From the NCBI GenBank assembly GCA_005784505.1, contig VCAZ01000048.1:1635761-1699760 (forward strand): 64,000 nt of DNA, read 5' to 3'. A program made the translations under genes and the position numbers. Under the pieces are notes generated by a model. It saw nothing but the letters and a program-made list of their open reading frames with translations. It had not been told where the DNA came from and ran no database searches. The DNA comes from Bagarius yarrelli. Taxonomy: Eukaryota > Chordata > Actinopteri > Siluriformes > Sisoridae. This document shows positions 43,530 to 57,200 of the stretch, one piece after another (the stretch's first letter is position 1; every line of letters begins with the position of its first letter).

Positions 43530-43645
43530 AGAAGTGGTAGCACAGCGGTGAAGGTGTTGGACTACCGATCGGAGGATCGTGGGTTTGATTCCAAACTGCC
43601 ACCAGTTGCCCCTTAAACAAGACCCCTAAGCTTCAGGTTTCCAGA
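43530..43645 (+). mobile_element. SINE head fragment
   Basis: AGTGGTAGCACAGCGGTGAA then GGTGTTGGACTACCGATCGG and a B-box-like GGGTTTGATTCC mark the SINE head. The body is decayed and the tail is missing. Confidence 0.65.
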
Positions 43646-43844
43646 TGGATAAACCGGTTAACACTGGCTGTTTTTTCCTTGTCCATCTTGTCATTACATT
43701 TTAACAAATCACTACCCGTGTAACCTTTTTCCATCAGACTCTAAATAAATGTAATCACTTCTTTATTTGGGTAAACACCTTCACTGGTTTTACATTTTAG
43801 ATCGACTGAAACCTCTCATCAGAAAGCTTAAGCCCAGCAACAGG

Positions 43845-45426
43845 ATGGATGTTCCTTCAAACACTATCTCCATGTCCAACCACATGCATGTGAAAGACCA
43901 ATCACCTGTCCCTCTGCCAGCATCCATGTCTATTGATAAACTCTTGCCTGCTTTGCTTGAGTGTTTTGGTATCATACTCTGTGGCTATGTCGCCGGCCGG
44001 GCCAATATTATCACCCCAACCCAAGCCAAAGGTCTGGGTAACTTTGTGTCAAAATTTGCCTTACCAGCACTGCTGTTTAAGAACATGGTGCTGCTGGACT
44101 TTGGCGATGTCATCTGGCCGTTTCTTTGGAGCATCTTAGTGGCCAAGGTGACTGTGTTTTTTGTTGTGTGTATACTGACGCTACTGGTGGCCAGTAAGGA
44201 CAGTCGATACTCGAAAGCTGGACTTTTTCCCATTTTTGCCACTCAAAGTAATGACTTTGCCTTGGGATACCCTATAGGTAAGAACTTTTTTATTTTCCGG
44301 CCAGAGCTAGTATATAAAAATATATCCAGCTATAATATTTAAAACACAATTCTAAAATGTGATTTGATGTGAAATACTTAATTCTTGTTCATATTTTACT
44401 GACCCCCTTTTAACAATTAAGATAAATTATTGGCAAGTTATGCAAAAACATAATGGCAGTGTTCTTGGACATGATGCTGTGTTTATGTGACAGATTTTAC
44501 CGAAATATCACCAAATCCCTAGTTTCTGTACCCTTACATTAAGATGTTTGACCAGATAAAGAGAATGTTATGGTGTTTTAGTTTGACACTACCCCATTTC
44601 ACACTAATTCAAGTATAAAAACGTCCTCCACAGTTGAAGCTCTATACAGAAACACCCATCCGGAGTACCTTCAGTATATCTACCTGGTGGCACCAGTCTC
44701 CCTCATGGTGCTCAATCCTATCGGTTTTGCATTCTGCGAGGTCCAGAAACGGAGACGTGAGCAGCATCAGCAGCAGAGTAAACTGCATGTGGTGGGGATG
44801 GTCTTTATTCAGGTTCTCAAGAATCCCATTGTTTTCATGGTAGTGATCGGGATTGCAGCACATTTTCTTTTGGGTCCAAAAGTCCCAGATTTCATGCAGG
44901 AGTTTGTGGATGGTTTGGCCAACTCTTTTGGTGGAGCGGCTCTATTTTATCTGGGTCTGACCATGGTAGGGCAGCTGAAGAAACTAACCAGGTCCACTGT
45001 GGTGGCTCTCATCCTGCTCATCACCGCCAAATTGTAAGTGTGTCTAGTGATAAGGCCTAGTGGTATACTGTACATCAGATGCCTAACACCCAACTTGTTT
45101 TTGGATATGACCGTGTCATTTTGCTAATTACCATTACATTTTTATTGTTGTTACATAATTGTGTATAAAATATGGAAATTTGCAAAATTAAAGTGTTTTT
45201 ATTTAAAGTGTTACCCTCATGATAATTTAGTTGTTGTGATTGACCTGTTTGTGTGCTGATTTCTTATGCTTCACACATTTTATTGATACATGTAGCCACT
45301 TGCTATACTTGCTCGAACTGGTGGCCATAGTAATTATAACATTTAATAAGTGGGTGTAGCTACTGGCATTTTAAAATATTTATTCTTTATCTGAAACATT
45401 TTAGTGTGTGTGTGTGTGTATATGTA

Positions 45427-45500
<74 letters not shown>

Positions 45501-48500
45501 TATATATATATAAATAGAATGCAATGTGGGCTGTTTGCTATGGATTGTCTGTCTCCACTTCAGTTGATACTTTATTAATGTGTGTTTGCACCTGTGTGCT
45601 GCTCGCAGATTGGTGATGCCGCTAATTTGTAGAGGTATGGTGGAGGTTCTGGACAGAGGGAATATTAGCTCTCAAAACCAGAGCAGTCTCTCTAATTACG
45701 CTTTCCTCTATGGCGTTTTCCCGACTGCACCCAGTGTAGCTATTTACGCTAGTCATTACAACATGGAGCTGCAGGTGGTAAGTCCATGTCTATTTCATGC
45801 TTTACCAAAAGTCTTTAGCTGAGTTGTTTGGTCTGCTTCTATTATAAAGTAAGGATAAATATAAAGGCTGTGGTCACCAGGTAATGCATTTTATGGCTAG
45901 GAATTGTTTCACAATGATGCATGCCATGTGATGCGTGTACAATAACAACTTTAGGTTTTACTTTCTGTCTGCTTTGGTGGTGTGTAATCATCTTTTTGAA
46001 TGACTTAAATTTCCAGATGACCTCAGGGATGGTGATCAGCACGTTCCTCTCTGCTCCTATAATGTACGTCTCAGTGTGGCTGCTGACTATTCCCTGGATG
46101 GACCCCAAACTACTAGAATCAGCACTACAGAACATTAGCTTTAACATCAGCATAGTCAGCTTGGTTGCTCTAGTGAGTAGTGTCATTTTACACAAAGGGC
46201 ACGCTGTTCCTTTCCTTTTCTTTGCTCCTTTTAATTTTTTTATTCTTAAAGCCAAATTAACTTGCTCAGGATTTAAACATTGTAGTATAAATTATTGGTA
46301 AATGAAAATATCAATTCATGTCATAAAAAAACTTTTTAAAAAATGTACAGGTGCAGGGTTTAAACTAGTTTATTACACTATATTATAGTACACAAATATG
46401 AATAAAAAACTGTGTTATTTGGACTGTATTTGATCGCTGAAAATGATTTTGTGGTAGCAGTGAAGGGTTTTTCTTTCTTTTTTTGTGCTCAACCGCAGGA
46501 GGGCTATACTTCCTTCCCCCATATATGATGCTCTAAAGTCTTTAACCTCCAACAGGATATAAAACTGTGCTGAAATAAATAAACTTCAACAGATTCTGTA
46601 ACACACATTCACATTTAATTTCTGTTTTTATTATGGATTTGATATAATATAATGACCCATGGAAAAAACAATGCACCTGAAATACTCCAGCGGGTGCATT
46701 TATTTATTTATTTTTTAAATATAAAAATATTAAGGTGTTAATATGAACAGGTTAAAGTGTGTCTATGCAAATGTATTGCAGGTCTGGTGCGTTGCTGTCA
46801 GTGTGATGAGTAAAAAGTTTCGCAGACGTCCTCATATCTTTACCATCAATCTGTTCGTGGCTCAGGTGAGACAAGGTGGCCTTTTAAAGAGATTCAGATC
46901 AAGTATTTCATAGAGCTGCTGTTGAATTCTCTGTCAGGATTGGTCAGAAAGAAGAGAATCGAAGTTATGTTTCTATAGTAACAGCAAAAAAATGGTTTTG
47001 AGATGTGCTTCGCATCAATTTTCTATACGGGTTCAGGAGACGCTCTGAACGGGCGCCGACCCATGCGCACGCTCACACAGTCGCACCCATTCACACACAA
47101 ATTGGGGACAATATACAGATTTCAATCAATGTATGAATATATTTGGACTGGTGTGTGTGGCAGATGGACAAACCCCTCTTTTTTAAAAAAAAAAAAAAGC
47201 TTACTAATATGAAGAAATGTTTTGTAGATGTATATTTAGCTACAGTATCAGCATCATAACAGTTTTGGGGTGTTTTATGGTGTAGGAGGTATGAAACACT
47301 AAAGAACTCGCTCTTTTTAGAAAACAATTTGCGTTATGGTGTTTCTGGTTCTCTGCATTAGACCACCCAGTCATTGATGAATTTTCTGTTACAGTGGGTT
47401 CTGTCATGTTTTCATCCCTACTTAACTATTTGTTTGTATGTTTATGTTTGTGCAGCTGGGAGTATGTGTAGGAATGATCGTTTGGAATTTTGTAGTGGTT
47501 AAAGATGACTTTGTTGGTCAGATTTTGACCTTCACTCTACTCTATGGTTCACTCTACAGCACTTACATTTGGCCAGGTATGACAAACATCATGCACATGC
47601 AATCATAACAATCATTTTAGGAAGTACTACACTCATTTTTACAGTTGTATGTGGTGTTAATCATTCTTTCTGCTTTTAAGGTCTGATCGCTCTGTCCCTG
47701 TTTTTGTTGAGGCGGGATGAGGAGCTGAAAGTTCATCCTGGGGTTTTAATGCTAGTTGGTTGGGGGTAAGTTTATTTTTGTTTCTTTTAAAAAAAATTGC
47801 TACTACTAAAGCTTGTACTAGTTTGACCATATTTGGGACGTTATCGATCTGGTTTGGTTTCGCGTGGGGTAAAAGGTTGTTAAAACTGAATACATCGCCA
47901 AGGTAACAAGAAGTTTTGCATCCAAGCTTGCAAACACTGTGCTGATTAGACACTCAAGATGACTAGATCTGTTGTACTTTTTAACTTTTTATTTACTTTT
48001 AATTAGCTTATATAGATGTGTTTTATGTCCCCCATTTACAGAGTGCCAGCTGTAGCAATAAGTATCCTGCTCATACTAGGGATAAAGATGCCAGATACCA
48101 TTGACTCTGCCTTCTTTTTCGGTCCAGCACAGGTAAAGGAACTTAGATATTGCCGTGACCTAAAATCTGTCCACAGGTAGAACAGTATTAGTTTCGATTA
48201 TTGCTTGTGCTGCTTCACCACCGAGAAGTTACTGTGTTTCAGTGATTGTGTTCAAGAAACTTTACCCTACTAACTTGGTGTATAGTCATTCAAAATTATC
48301 TCAAAGCCAAGGCATTTTGCCGACCACAGGTCACAGGAGCTGCTGTAACTCATTCTTATTGTTTGATAGTAAAAATATAAATGGTTTAGACATAAAGATT
48401 CCCAAAATGTCATTGCTTTTTCTTTTGTGCAAACAGGTTGTGTGTACAGTGATCGTGTTGGCTGTAGGTATAGCTGTATCTGGAATCTCCCTTATGCTTC

Positions 48501-51500
48501 TCAGCAGAGGCACACAGGAATATCAAAACCTTGAGCATAGTTCACTCCATGGCACGGTAGAGGACCTCAGAACTGACAACAATGAACAACTCCAGAGCAC
48601 TGTTGAGCAGACCAATATAGAGGAGAATATTAGGAGAGGTAATGAACTTGCTATTGCTAAAATCAATCAAGATCATTTACTGGAATGGTGTACATGGACT
48701 CATGTAATCATATAAGTACTTTAATTTTTATATATATTTTTGGTGTTTTTTGTTGCTCCAGAGTGTCAAGATTGCGAGTGTAAATGTTCTTTAATTCAGA
48801 CTGTACCTAACGATCGTTCCAACAGCAGTGTGAGGGACACGCCATCTGTGCAACCAGGTAAAAAGTCATTGTTGGGTTATTTATTTAAATCTTGTTTCGA
48901 AGTTTGGATGCGGTTTGGTTTTTAAGTGATACACAATACATCACTGTACACCGATATGAAGGTAAGACGAGCGCAGTAAAGTAAATGGGTAGAAATGCAG
49001 CTGTGTAAAAATATCAATACAGCTAACTATGTCAATTTTTTTTCACAATAGTGTATTAATATACTAAACGCAAGTATCGATACATGGTTCAAATTAGGTT
49101 TTAAAATGATTTAAATCTATGTTTATACTTGATTAAACCCCTCGGTGCGTGTCCTCCACTGATATATATTGTATCGTAAGGCCTCTGCCAATTCACAACC
49201 TTGGATGTAAATTTCTGTCTATCTGATAAACTGGCAAAAAAATAAAGCTTACTAAAATTTCATTGAAAGAAATCTTAACTTCAAGTAATGATTGTTCTCT
49301 AGAAGTTTATCATTTTATGAGTTGTTTGAGGTCTTTCATGTTGTGATGTTGGGTTATGTAAAACTCTATTAAGATCCTGCCACAGCATGAGCAGCATGAA
49401 CAGATAATGTCTATCTTTTACCCATGACTGTAAATATTGGCTTTGTAATAATTTTTGTATTTGTATTTCTACTCACAGCTGTGTGCAATTATTTGTATTA
49501 TCGTACCTTTTAATGCTGAAATAGGATATTATCAGTTCATAATGTTGAAAATGATTATGCAGCGCTTTTAGAAGGATTTTTACCAGGTCAGCATTTTGTA
49601 AAATTGAGAAGTGGATTTGTTTTCTGTCTAAAAGTGGTAAAGGTTGAGTTTTTAGTACTTTAATAACAGAACATAAATTCATCACCTTTAAGCTTTTAAA
49701 ATGAGAAGTCCTTTATGCCATACTTTTTGACCAGGATGATTTCACAAACAAAAAAGTATAGCGCTTATTGTTAGTTTGTATTCCAGAAAACCTGTTAAAG
49801 TTTATTTAAAAGAAAATACGAAAAGAAAAACATACATTTTATAATGTGGCGCTAAGGAAAGGTCAGAGATGTGTTCACTTAAAGAACTGTACTGTATAAT
49901 GTTTAAGTTGGAAAATATTGTGACCCTGAGCACGTCTAGTTCTTGGTCCTCATTATGGTCCGTGTGTGATGTGACTCTGTTTACAGGTCAGTGTGGAAAC
50001 TGCTGCGAATCCTCTCAATGTTTGCTGGTAGAAGAGGAACAGAAACAGCAGACTGCAGACAGACAGGTGGCCAGACATGTACTGCTCTGTGTGCTGCTCA
50101 CTGTCAGTCTCCTGGCCGTAAGTATAAATAACCGCCCTAATATAATTAATGCTAATTATGCAAAAAAAAAACTAAATGTAGCTGCATGTTAAATTGTGGA
50201 TGTGTGATTAACAGTCTAATGCAAATCAGAATCTCTACAGGCAGCACAGTCAGACTGACATACACAGATAACATCTGCTATATTGTGAGAGTGAGATTAG
50301 AATTCGTAGGAAGTTAAAAGCTCAGTCTTTTTCCTAAACTTCTATTATTTCATAATGGTGTTTACATTAATATTACTTATGTTATGGAATGAGGGTGTAG
50401 TTTGCATGATCATCCCGGGAATAATGGTTTTCATTCAGGTATTCTGGTTTCCTCCCTTTGTCCAAAAATGCAGCTTGTGGGCTGATTCTTCTATTCTGAT
50501 TCTTTATAAAGGGGTGTGTGAGTTTTTGCCTCATCTTGTGCCCAAGTCACCTGGAGTAGGTCATCTGTGACACTCCTGCAGAATAAGTTGTAAAAAGACT
50601 AAAAGGATGGATGGAAGGCTTGTGTGAACGTACTTAATAAAGTTGAAATATATACTTTTAGATATAAAATTTGTAATTTTTAGTCTTTATTCCTGTTCGT
50701 GTGTGTGTGTGTCTCTGTCTGTTCTAGAATATCTCCAGCTACCTCTGGTGGCTCTTCAGTCCGGTTCCAGGCAGACTATACTTAGAGCTGCAGTTCTTCT
50801 GTGCTGTGATCAACTTCGGCCAGGTAAGGATATACGCTTTTAGGATCAATATTTTAATTGCCCATAAGTACTCGTCAAATAACTCTAGATCTGCCTCTTT
50901 CCCCCATAGGGTTTTATATCATTTGGCATTTTTGGTTTGGACAAACATTTAATCATTCTACCATTTAAAAAGAGGTTTGTACATTGACATTATTGAGATT
51001 TCTTCTAAGACCACTTAATGGTCTGTGTTGGTTTGTACTGTTTTTTTGTTTTTTTGTTTTTTTATGTAGATTAGCACGGCTGTTGCAGCCTCATGGACAG
51101 GAAACAGCAGGTTCCTCTAATGTGTCAGAGGAGATCAAGCTCACCTGCAGTCAATTTCTCAAGTACCATAAAGAGCAATGTGTCCAGGACATTGTTCAGA
51201 AAAAGAGGTACATACTCATAGTAATACAGCAAAACACATTTTGAACATTGGCTGTCTTATAAGTAAGTCTGGTAAATTCATAGATGTGATTGGTGGAAAG
51301 GATTTGATTTATTTTCTATAAACTCAAAAAAAATATCTCTAAACATTTGTTGTCATGTTTAGAGACTTCATGTAAGCTAATGTAAATTATACTTATAGAC
51401 AGTGCCTCCAATTGTTAGGTTTTTTATTGTAAGCTTAAGTTAATGGTAAAAACCAAGCACAAAACTCTTTACAGCATGAAAAACACAAGCGAAAACAGGA

Positions 51501-52023
51501 ACTAACTTGTCCTGCAGATGATTCATGACAATAAATGCAACTTCAATTTTTTTGCCAGATATGATCTTTACTGCCAAATAAATGGTCCCCTTTGGCAAAA
51601 TATAATTTTACAGCATGCCATTACAAGAAATAAATTGACTTTAGGTGGTAACCGAATGCACCAAATAATAAATACAGTACTGTTTTGTATCCATGGTTCA
51701 AATCTATTTTCATGCTTCCTTATATTATTTTTTTAGTTCTGCATTACACGGTACTGGTTTTGAGTCATTCTGTAACCATGTCCCTGTGCGTCTCTCTTTT
51801 GCCGTGCAGGTGTGGCGAGCACCGTATAGCGCACACATTTCTTGGCAGTGAAATGGTGCAGTGGCTGCAGACTGTCGGATTGGCCAGCGACCAGGGTGAA
51901 GCACTGCTTTACGGCACTCGCCTACTAGACGGCGGCGTCATCCACCACATCACTCATGAATACGATTTCCAGGATGACAACCTGTATTACTGTTTTACGG
52001 ACAGTTGTGGGGTCAATGGGTAA
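43845..52023 (+). CDS. gpr155: GPR155 / LYCHOS lysosomal cholesterol sensor
   Basis: Fifteen coding exons give 826 residues: 43845-44277, 44634-45033, 45609-45777, 46017-46172, 46782-46865, 47456-47576, 47681-47765, 48042-48132, 48437-48638, 48762-48857, 49987-50117, 50728-50823, 50910-50974, 51070-51207, 51810-52023. The N-terminal half is a ten-helix auxin-carrier (PIN)-like transporter domain (from PALLECFGIILCGYVAGRAN). GPCR-like helices and a cysteine-rich cytosolic loop follow. The last exon carries most of a DEP domain (TFLGSEMVQWLQTVGLASDQ...). In mammals the protein sits in the lysosomal membrane, binds cholesterol and promotes mTORC1 by sequestering GATOR1. Cholesterol-site residues P35 and E39 (human P44, E48) are present, but the position of human F43 is L34. 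The C-terminus stops soon after DEP, shorter than human (870). The start was chosen at 43845, in the exon opened by the acceptor at 43800. Confidence 0.97.
45410..45512. repeat. Long (TA)n microsatellite in gpr155 intron
   Basis: A short TG/TA lead-in is followed by about 75 bases of nearly pure TA between gpr155 coding exons 2 and 3. Confidence 0.9.
47030..47165 (-). mobile_element. Fragment of the (GGAT)n retroposon family, reverse orientation
   Basis: CGCACCCATTCACACACAAA followed by TTGGGGACAATATACAGATT and TTTGGACTGGTGTG resembles the upstream part of the family seen at 20660-20914. It lies in a gpr155 intron. Confidence 0.4.
50395..50620 (+). mobile_element. Degenerate (GGAT)n retroposon copy
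   Basis: TTCTGGTTTCCTCCCTTTGT...CCAAAAATGCAG parallels the 20660-20914 element, and the end TTGTGCCCAAGTCACCTGGA through AGGATGGATGGA matches its 3' part. Located in the gpr155 intron before the exon at 50728. Confidence 0.55.
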
Positions 52024-52364
52024 ATGCAGAAAGGACCAACTGACTTGTGTGCCAAATGATGACCTATAATGTGATTTCTGGCTTGGTATATATCACACTT
52101 GTTGTAAACTGACTTGTTTAAAATTAACAATGTGCTGCTTTAAGGACTAAACTATACTATTTAATATGTTAAGTTGTACAAGAGTACAGTGCACTAAATA
52201 GATGAAATACATTGTATGACCCTTTTTTTTTTATTTTTAATTGCAATTTTTTTTTATTACTAAGGAATATTTTTCAGCTAATAATTTCCTGTTTCAAGTT
52301 TATAAACAGACCATATATTTTGAAGCACAGTGAAATTAGTTTCTTGGCATATCCCATTTTAGAA
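52024..52364 (+). other. gpr155: gpr155 3' UTR and start of convergent intergenic region
   Basis: The gpr155 3' UTR starts here. No canonical AATAAA is seen close to the stop. The region faces the 3' end of scrn3 tail to tail. Confidence 0.4.
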
Positions 52365-52520
52365 GGTTGGGGTCAAAGAACAGGGTCAGCCATCATACCT
52401 GAAGAGGGAAGCGTCCTACTCAAGGACCCAGCAGTAGCTGACTGGCAGTGGTGGGGCACGAACCCAGGTCTTCCTGGTCTTCCAATCAACAACTCCGTGC
52501 CTTAACCATTTGAGCCCCCT
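52365..52520 (-). mobile_element. Degenerate SINE copy, reverse orientation
   Basis: CCCAGCAGTAGCTGACTGGC then GGGGCACGAACCCAGGTCTT and CAACTCCGTGCCTTAACC read on the minus strand as a tRNA-like head with a B box (GGTTCGTGCCCC) and adjoining body. The tail is missing. Confidence 0.55.
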
Positions 52521-52669
52521 CTTTTATTCGAATCCAGATTAGCATTCTATATGGTCATTTATCTACTACAAATTCAACATCAGTTTAAAGTACATACTCC
52601 TGACTAATAATAGAAACAACTGAAAATGCATAAGAACCTAACTAAAAACCGCGTTTTAGTTAATGTTTA

Positions 52670-52910
52670 CACAAACATCAGAAGTGAGATCGGCAGTGGT
52701 TGTTTTTGTAGTGTGGTAGGTGGTGCGAGATGGGCTGGTCTGGATATGTAGCTGCTCGATCATGCATGTGACAGTCTCTAGAATTTACATATAAAGGTTT
52801 TACCTATCAAAATAGTCCTTTGTGCCAGCTGAAACACACTGATGTTAATGACCAGAGAATGACTTCAACCAACGAGACAAAGAGCAGGTGACATTACACA
52901 CTACAGTGTG
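52670..52910 (+). pseudogene. Tc1-like transposase relic
   Basis: The words GTGCGAGATGGGCTGGTCTG, TGACAGTCTCTAGAATTTAC and GACCAGAGAATGACTTCAAC occur in the order found in the N-terminal DNA-binding part of a common fish Tc1-like transposase gene. Frameshifts and substitutions leave no reading frame. Another relic of the same family is at 60073-60330. Confidence 0.5.
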
Positions 52911-53119
52911 TCTAGACTCCAGTGTGGTCCTCTGCTGTTGTAGACTGTTCATCTCAATATTCAACTCGCGTTTTAATATTTTGCAGTTATAAAGCGTAAT
53001 TATTGATTTTCTCCTCTATAAACTGCTCCTCCGTGATCGGTTTATGCACCATTCTCTGTAAACTCTGGAACTGCATTGTATAAAAAAAATCTGCAGTTTA
53101 TGAAATACTCAAACCAACG

Positions 53120-53285
53120 ACATTTACAGCATTTGGCCGAAACCCTTATCCAGAGCAACTTACATTTTTCTTTTTTCTTTTTGATAAATATAAGCATTTG
53201 GGCAATGGCAATTTCATGGTACTAAACCCTGATCTTCCAATTAGCAGTCCAACACCTCAACAACTGTGCTACCACGTCCCTTACT
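53120..53285 (-). mobile_element. SINE copy, reverse orientation
   Basis: Starts with the tail complement (CATTTACAGCATTTGGCCGA, then CCCTTATCCAGAGCAACTTA) and ends with the head complement (CAGTCCAACACCTCAACAAC). Confidence 0.7.
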
Positions 53286-54267
53286 CTTCAAACTGCCCTT
53301 CCAGCACCAGCAACCATGCATTGTTCGCGGAAACCGATGTTGATTGCGAGCATTATTTTAAGAGCTTAATCTGCATTTTCTAATGCATTGTTTTTGCTGC
53401 CACACGGTCTGTTGATTGGAAATATGCAGATGTACAGGTATTATTATTATTATTATTATATAAGTACACTAGTGAAATATCTGCAGCTTTCCACAAAAAA
53501 TCCAACATGTTCTTACAAAAAACACTCAGGGTGAAAAGGTTTATTTTAATCTGTAATAGTCATCATAATTTTTGCATTTTGAAGGATAGAAATTCAATTA
53601 CTTTGCCGAACAAGTAGTTTAAAACACAGCTGACAACATGGCTCTATATGTAACACACTGTAGAAGTGTGCTACACCAGTACATATTCTACAGCTTTAAT
53701 GATCAGTGACATTCCCTCTTAATGCTGTGGGTCTGTTATTTTTAAATGCATTATATAGAATACTCCCCCTTTGCTAAACTAAACATGCAGAGATTCTGTA
53801 ACCCTGGCAGTTGTATCATTTTGTGATACTTTTTTTTTTTTTTTAAAGGTACATTTTTACATTATATTATTACATTTCATCAAATAAACCACTTTAAAGT
53901 GCATTTCTCTTAATTTTATGCTGTTTTTGTAAAACCTCATTTTTGAAATTGCAAATGAATTTCGATGAAATTGGTGTGATGAATGAACAAGCAGAAATCC
54001 TTAAAATGCCTTGGTATAATAACTCACACTGTATGTGTTAGTAGTTGGTGACCTGATGCGGGGTTAAAAGTGATCACGTTTGAGTGATAAACCTGTATTT
54101 AACTATTGTCATCATGCTATATTGGTATTACCAGGAATATTTATACTGAATCATGTGCAATTTACGCTGATATAAATTACGTGCAGTTAGGTAGATGATC
54201 AACTTTTCTTTAGTTGAACAGTCACTTGTTTTAATATGATAGAATCGAAGAATCTCCCCAGGCTGTT
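53286..54267 (-). terminator. scrn3: scrn3 3' UTR region with candidate poly(A) signal
   Basis: On the minus strand an AATAAA lies at 53545-53540, about 720 bases after the scrn3 stop. A short TTA trinucleotide repeat is at about 53442-53458. No other feature was recognised. Confidence 0.4.
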
Positions 54268-57200
54268 TTAGGCTTTGCTGTAAACTTTTAGTTCTTCTTC
54301 AACTGCATTTGCGAACAGATAAACTAGCAGAGTCGGATCTTCCACGCCATCAGTTAGGTATTTCTCCATTTCTGCCATTTTTTGCTTCTCTATCTCTTGC
54401 ATGTTCTGCATGATCCTCTGCCCTTTCTCCTGTATAACAAAAAGGAAAGAAGGATTTGGTTGTGGGATAGTAAAACTGGTTAAATTTGACTAGTAAACTG
54501 GTTGATATCTGGTATACAAAAATACAAATTTTCCCACTTAACAACATACCCTTGTGCTGTCAATTATAGCTGCCACCACCTCATGCTTTATAAATAAGGG
54601 GTGTTTACGGTTGGGTTTGTTCTGAAAGCGAGGCTTCTTCTTTACTGGATCGTCCTCTCCGAAACACGGGGAACATGTGTGATTCAGTGGTTTTATGTCT
54701 GCTATAAAGATAAACGGCTTGAAAACTGACCTAAACAAAAAAACACATCAGATTTATTCAGAAAATTGGCATTTTTGGTTTATAAATGACTGCACTAGGG
54801 GGAAATAACACAAATATATCCTCTTAGGTAAATGAGCTACAGGAGCAACAGATACATATACATACATCTATTCATACATTCATGCTGTTTTCTAATCAGC
54901 CAAACATCGATCAGTTCAAAATATGATTAGGAAAAATAAAACCCATTTCACAATGTTAAATTAACTGTTGCTCATGTGGTCTATTTACCTCATGGCTTGT
55001 GTTCCAAAGTTATTTTTGCCCCAGTGCTGTCATTTTATCAGTGTATTTCTTTCTAATTTCGGCACTATCAACTATGTCACAGTTAAACCAACAGAGCTCA
55101 CACCTTTTCCATTCCGCTGTTTGATGTGAATATTAAATATCCCAGAAGATCTTGTGATGAAGCTACAGGATTTTAGGCATTGTGCTGCTTCCGTACTTCT
55201 GGCTTATTAGATAAAATCTACAGGTGTTTCTGATAAAGTGGAGGGTGTGTGTAGTGCTTTTCTAAACTTAAATGGTAAATGATAAAGAACGGTTACATCT
55301 AGTGCAATTGCATCATTATCTAGACATTCCTAACAAGGTACAAACAAGTAGAAATTGCATAATTCAGCAAGTCTAGACTTTGTAATAAATTTTTATGCTT
55401 CATACAGTATGTGCTCAAAATTTTAATCAAACAATAAGCACGTCACTGAAGGCAAAACTATTTTAGATGTTTGATCTTGCTGCCTAAGTCAATTTCAAAA
55501 ATCTGTGGTCTGTGGACACTTTACTATCACAACCAGCAGTAATTATTCTTCCCCCAACTATTGGTACAAGTTTGAAAGCACACAACTGTATAATATGCCA
55601 TGTGCACTGTATTACCGAAACAGTTTACCGAAACTAAGAGACCCAAACTCTGCTGCATCACGACCACGCTTCTGTGTAAAAAGCACCCAAGCTTCATGAA
55701 GGAGCACTCAAGAAAAGCTTAAGTGTCCTTCACAGAGCCTTGAAACTCAACCCCACTGAACACCTTTGCAATTAGATGGAATTCACTCCAGACCTTCTTA
55801 CTGAGCATTAGTGCCTAAACTCAGGAATAACATTGTAGCTGAATGAGTATTTCCCCACAGCCAGACTCCACAATTTAGTGAAAAGCCTTTTCAGAAGTGT
55901 GGAGTGTATTACAAGAACAGGACCAAGTCTAAATCTGGAACAGAATGTTCGAAAACACAAACAAATGTGATTGTCAGGTGTTCCAATACTTTTAGTCATG
56001 TAGTGTACAATGACAGACAGACAGATGCATGGAAACAAGGCAGCACTTGTACAATCCTACCTTTCTGGGTCAGGAGTAGCAGTAAAGTAGTGAACCCCAG
56101 GCAACGACTGGTCTTGAGGCAGCACAGACACCATGCTTCCTGTTGTCATGAACATGCCTTCCATATTAATGCCGCTTTCTTTGTCTCTCAGTATATTCAT
56201 CATAACCTCAGCTGTGACGTGACCTGCATGTATGAAAACATCATACATATCAGTTAGTATTTGTTATTCTTTCTTTTGACAATGTTTGAACTGACAGTAG
56301 CAGATAAAAGTAGGCTTGGCTATAGTGTGAATTCATTGCAATGTAAATATTACACTACACAATTAATAGATCTTTTTATTTCTATCCTATTGTGTTTTCT
56401 GTATAATATTACTGTATAATAATTATTCTGTATAAAAGTACACCCTATTGTGTTATATTTATATTATATATTAATATATTATCACCATTGCTTTTCTCCA
56501 GAAGTTTACGTCCCTCACAATAGCGCCCCCCGGCGGCCTCTATGCGTGCTGTAGTCATGAAAGAGTAAACCTCTGCAAAGCTAAACGCCACCTTGCCGTC
56601 CCACCAGCCTTGTTCCTGTGCATACTCTCGCATATTTGGGTGCTCCCTGTCGATTTTTGTAGTGATGGAGTACTGATTCGAAATATTACGATATCCACCT
56701 GTAAAGAAACAATACAGAAACGATGTTTACAGTTTGCCAGGAGATACTATGGTATTTATACACTGTAGGACCAAGGGTTTGTGGAGACAAAGTCTTAGTT
56801 GGTGGTCATCGGCTAAACATCTGATACATATAGCACACAAAAATCACCTTCAAGATTTTAAAATTCACTCTGATTGGTTGGATTCTTTATCTATGAGAAT
56901 TCGCTAAATTTTGTATTTTCCAAATTATGTAAATTTTTCATGCCCCTGGACATAACCGGAACAAAATAAACTGTGACTAGGTGATCTGAAGTTGAGCCCT
57001 TAGTCTGAAGATCTGTCTATGCAAGACTAGTGAACACCCAACCATCACACGTGTCCCTTTTAAACATTCCATTCTAGATTTACTCCTTTTTGTGGTTATG
57101 AAAATCTCAATTTGTGTTAGAGCTTTTCACTGGCTGTTAAAATAATTTATTAGTTCAGCGACAAGTGCATTAGCGAGGTTAGGCAGTGCTGTGTTTAAGT

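Noticed and set aside
45842..46255. A 137-codon minus-strand frame
   Set aside because: It is antisense to the gpr155 exon 46017-46172 and its flanking intron.
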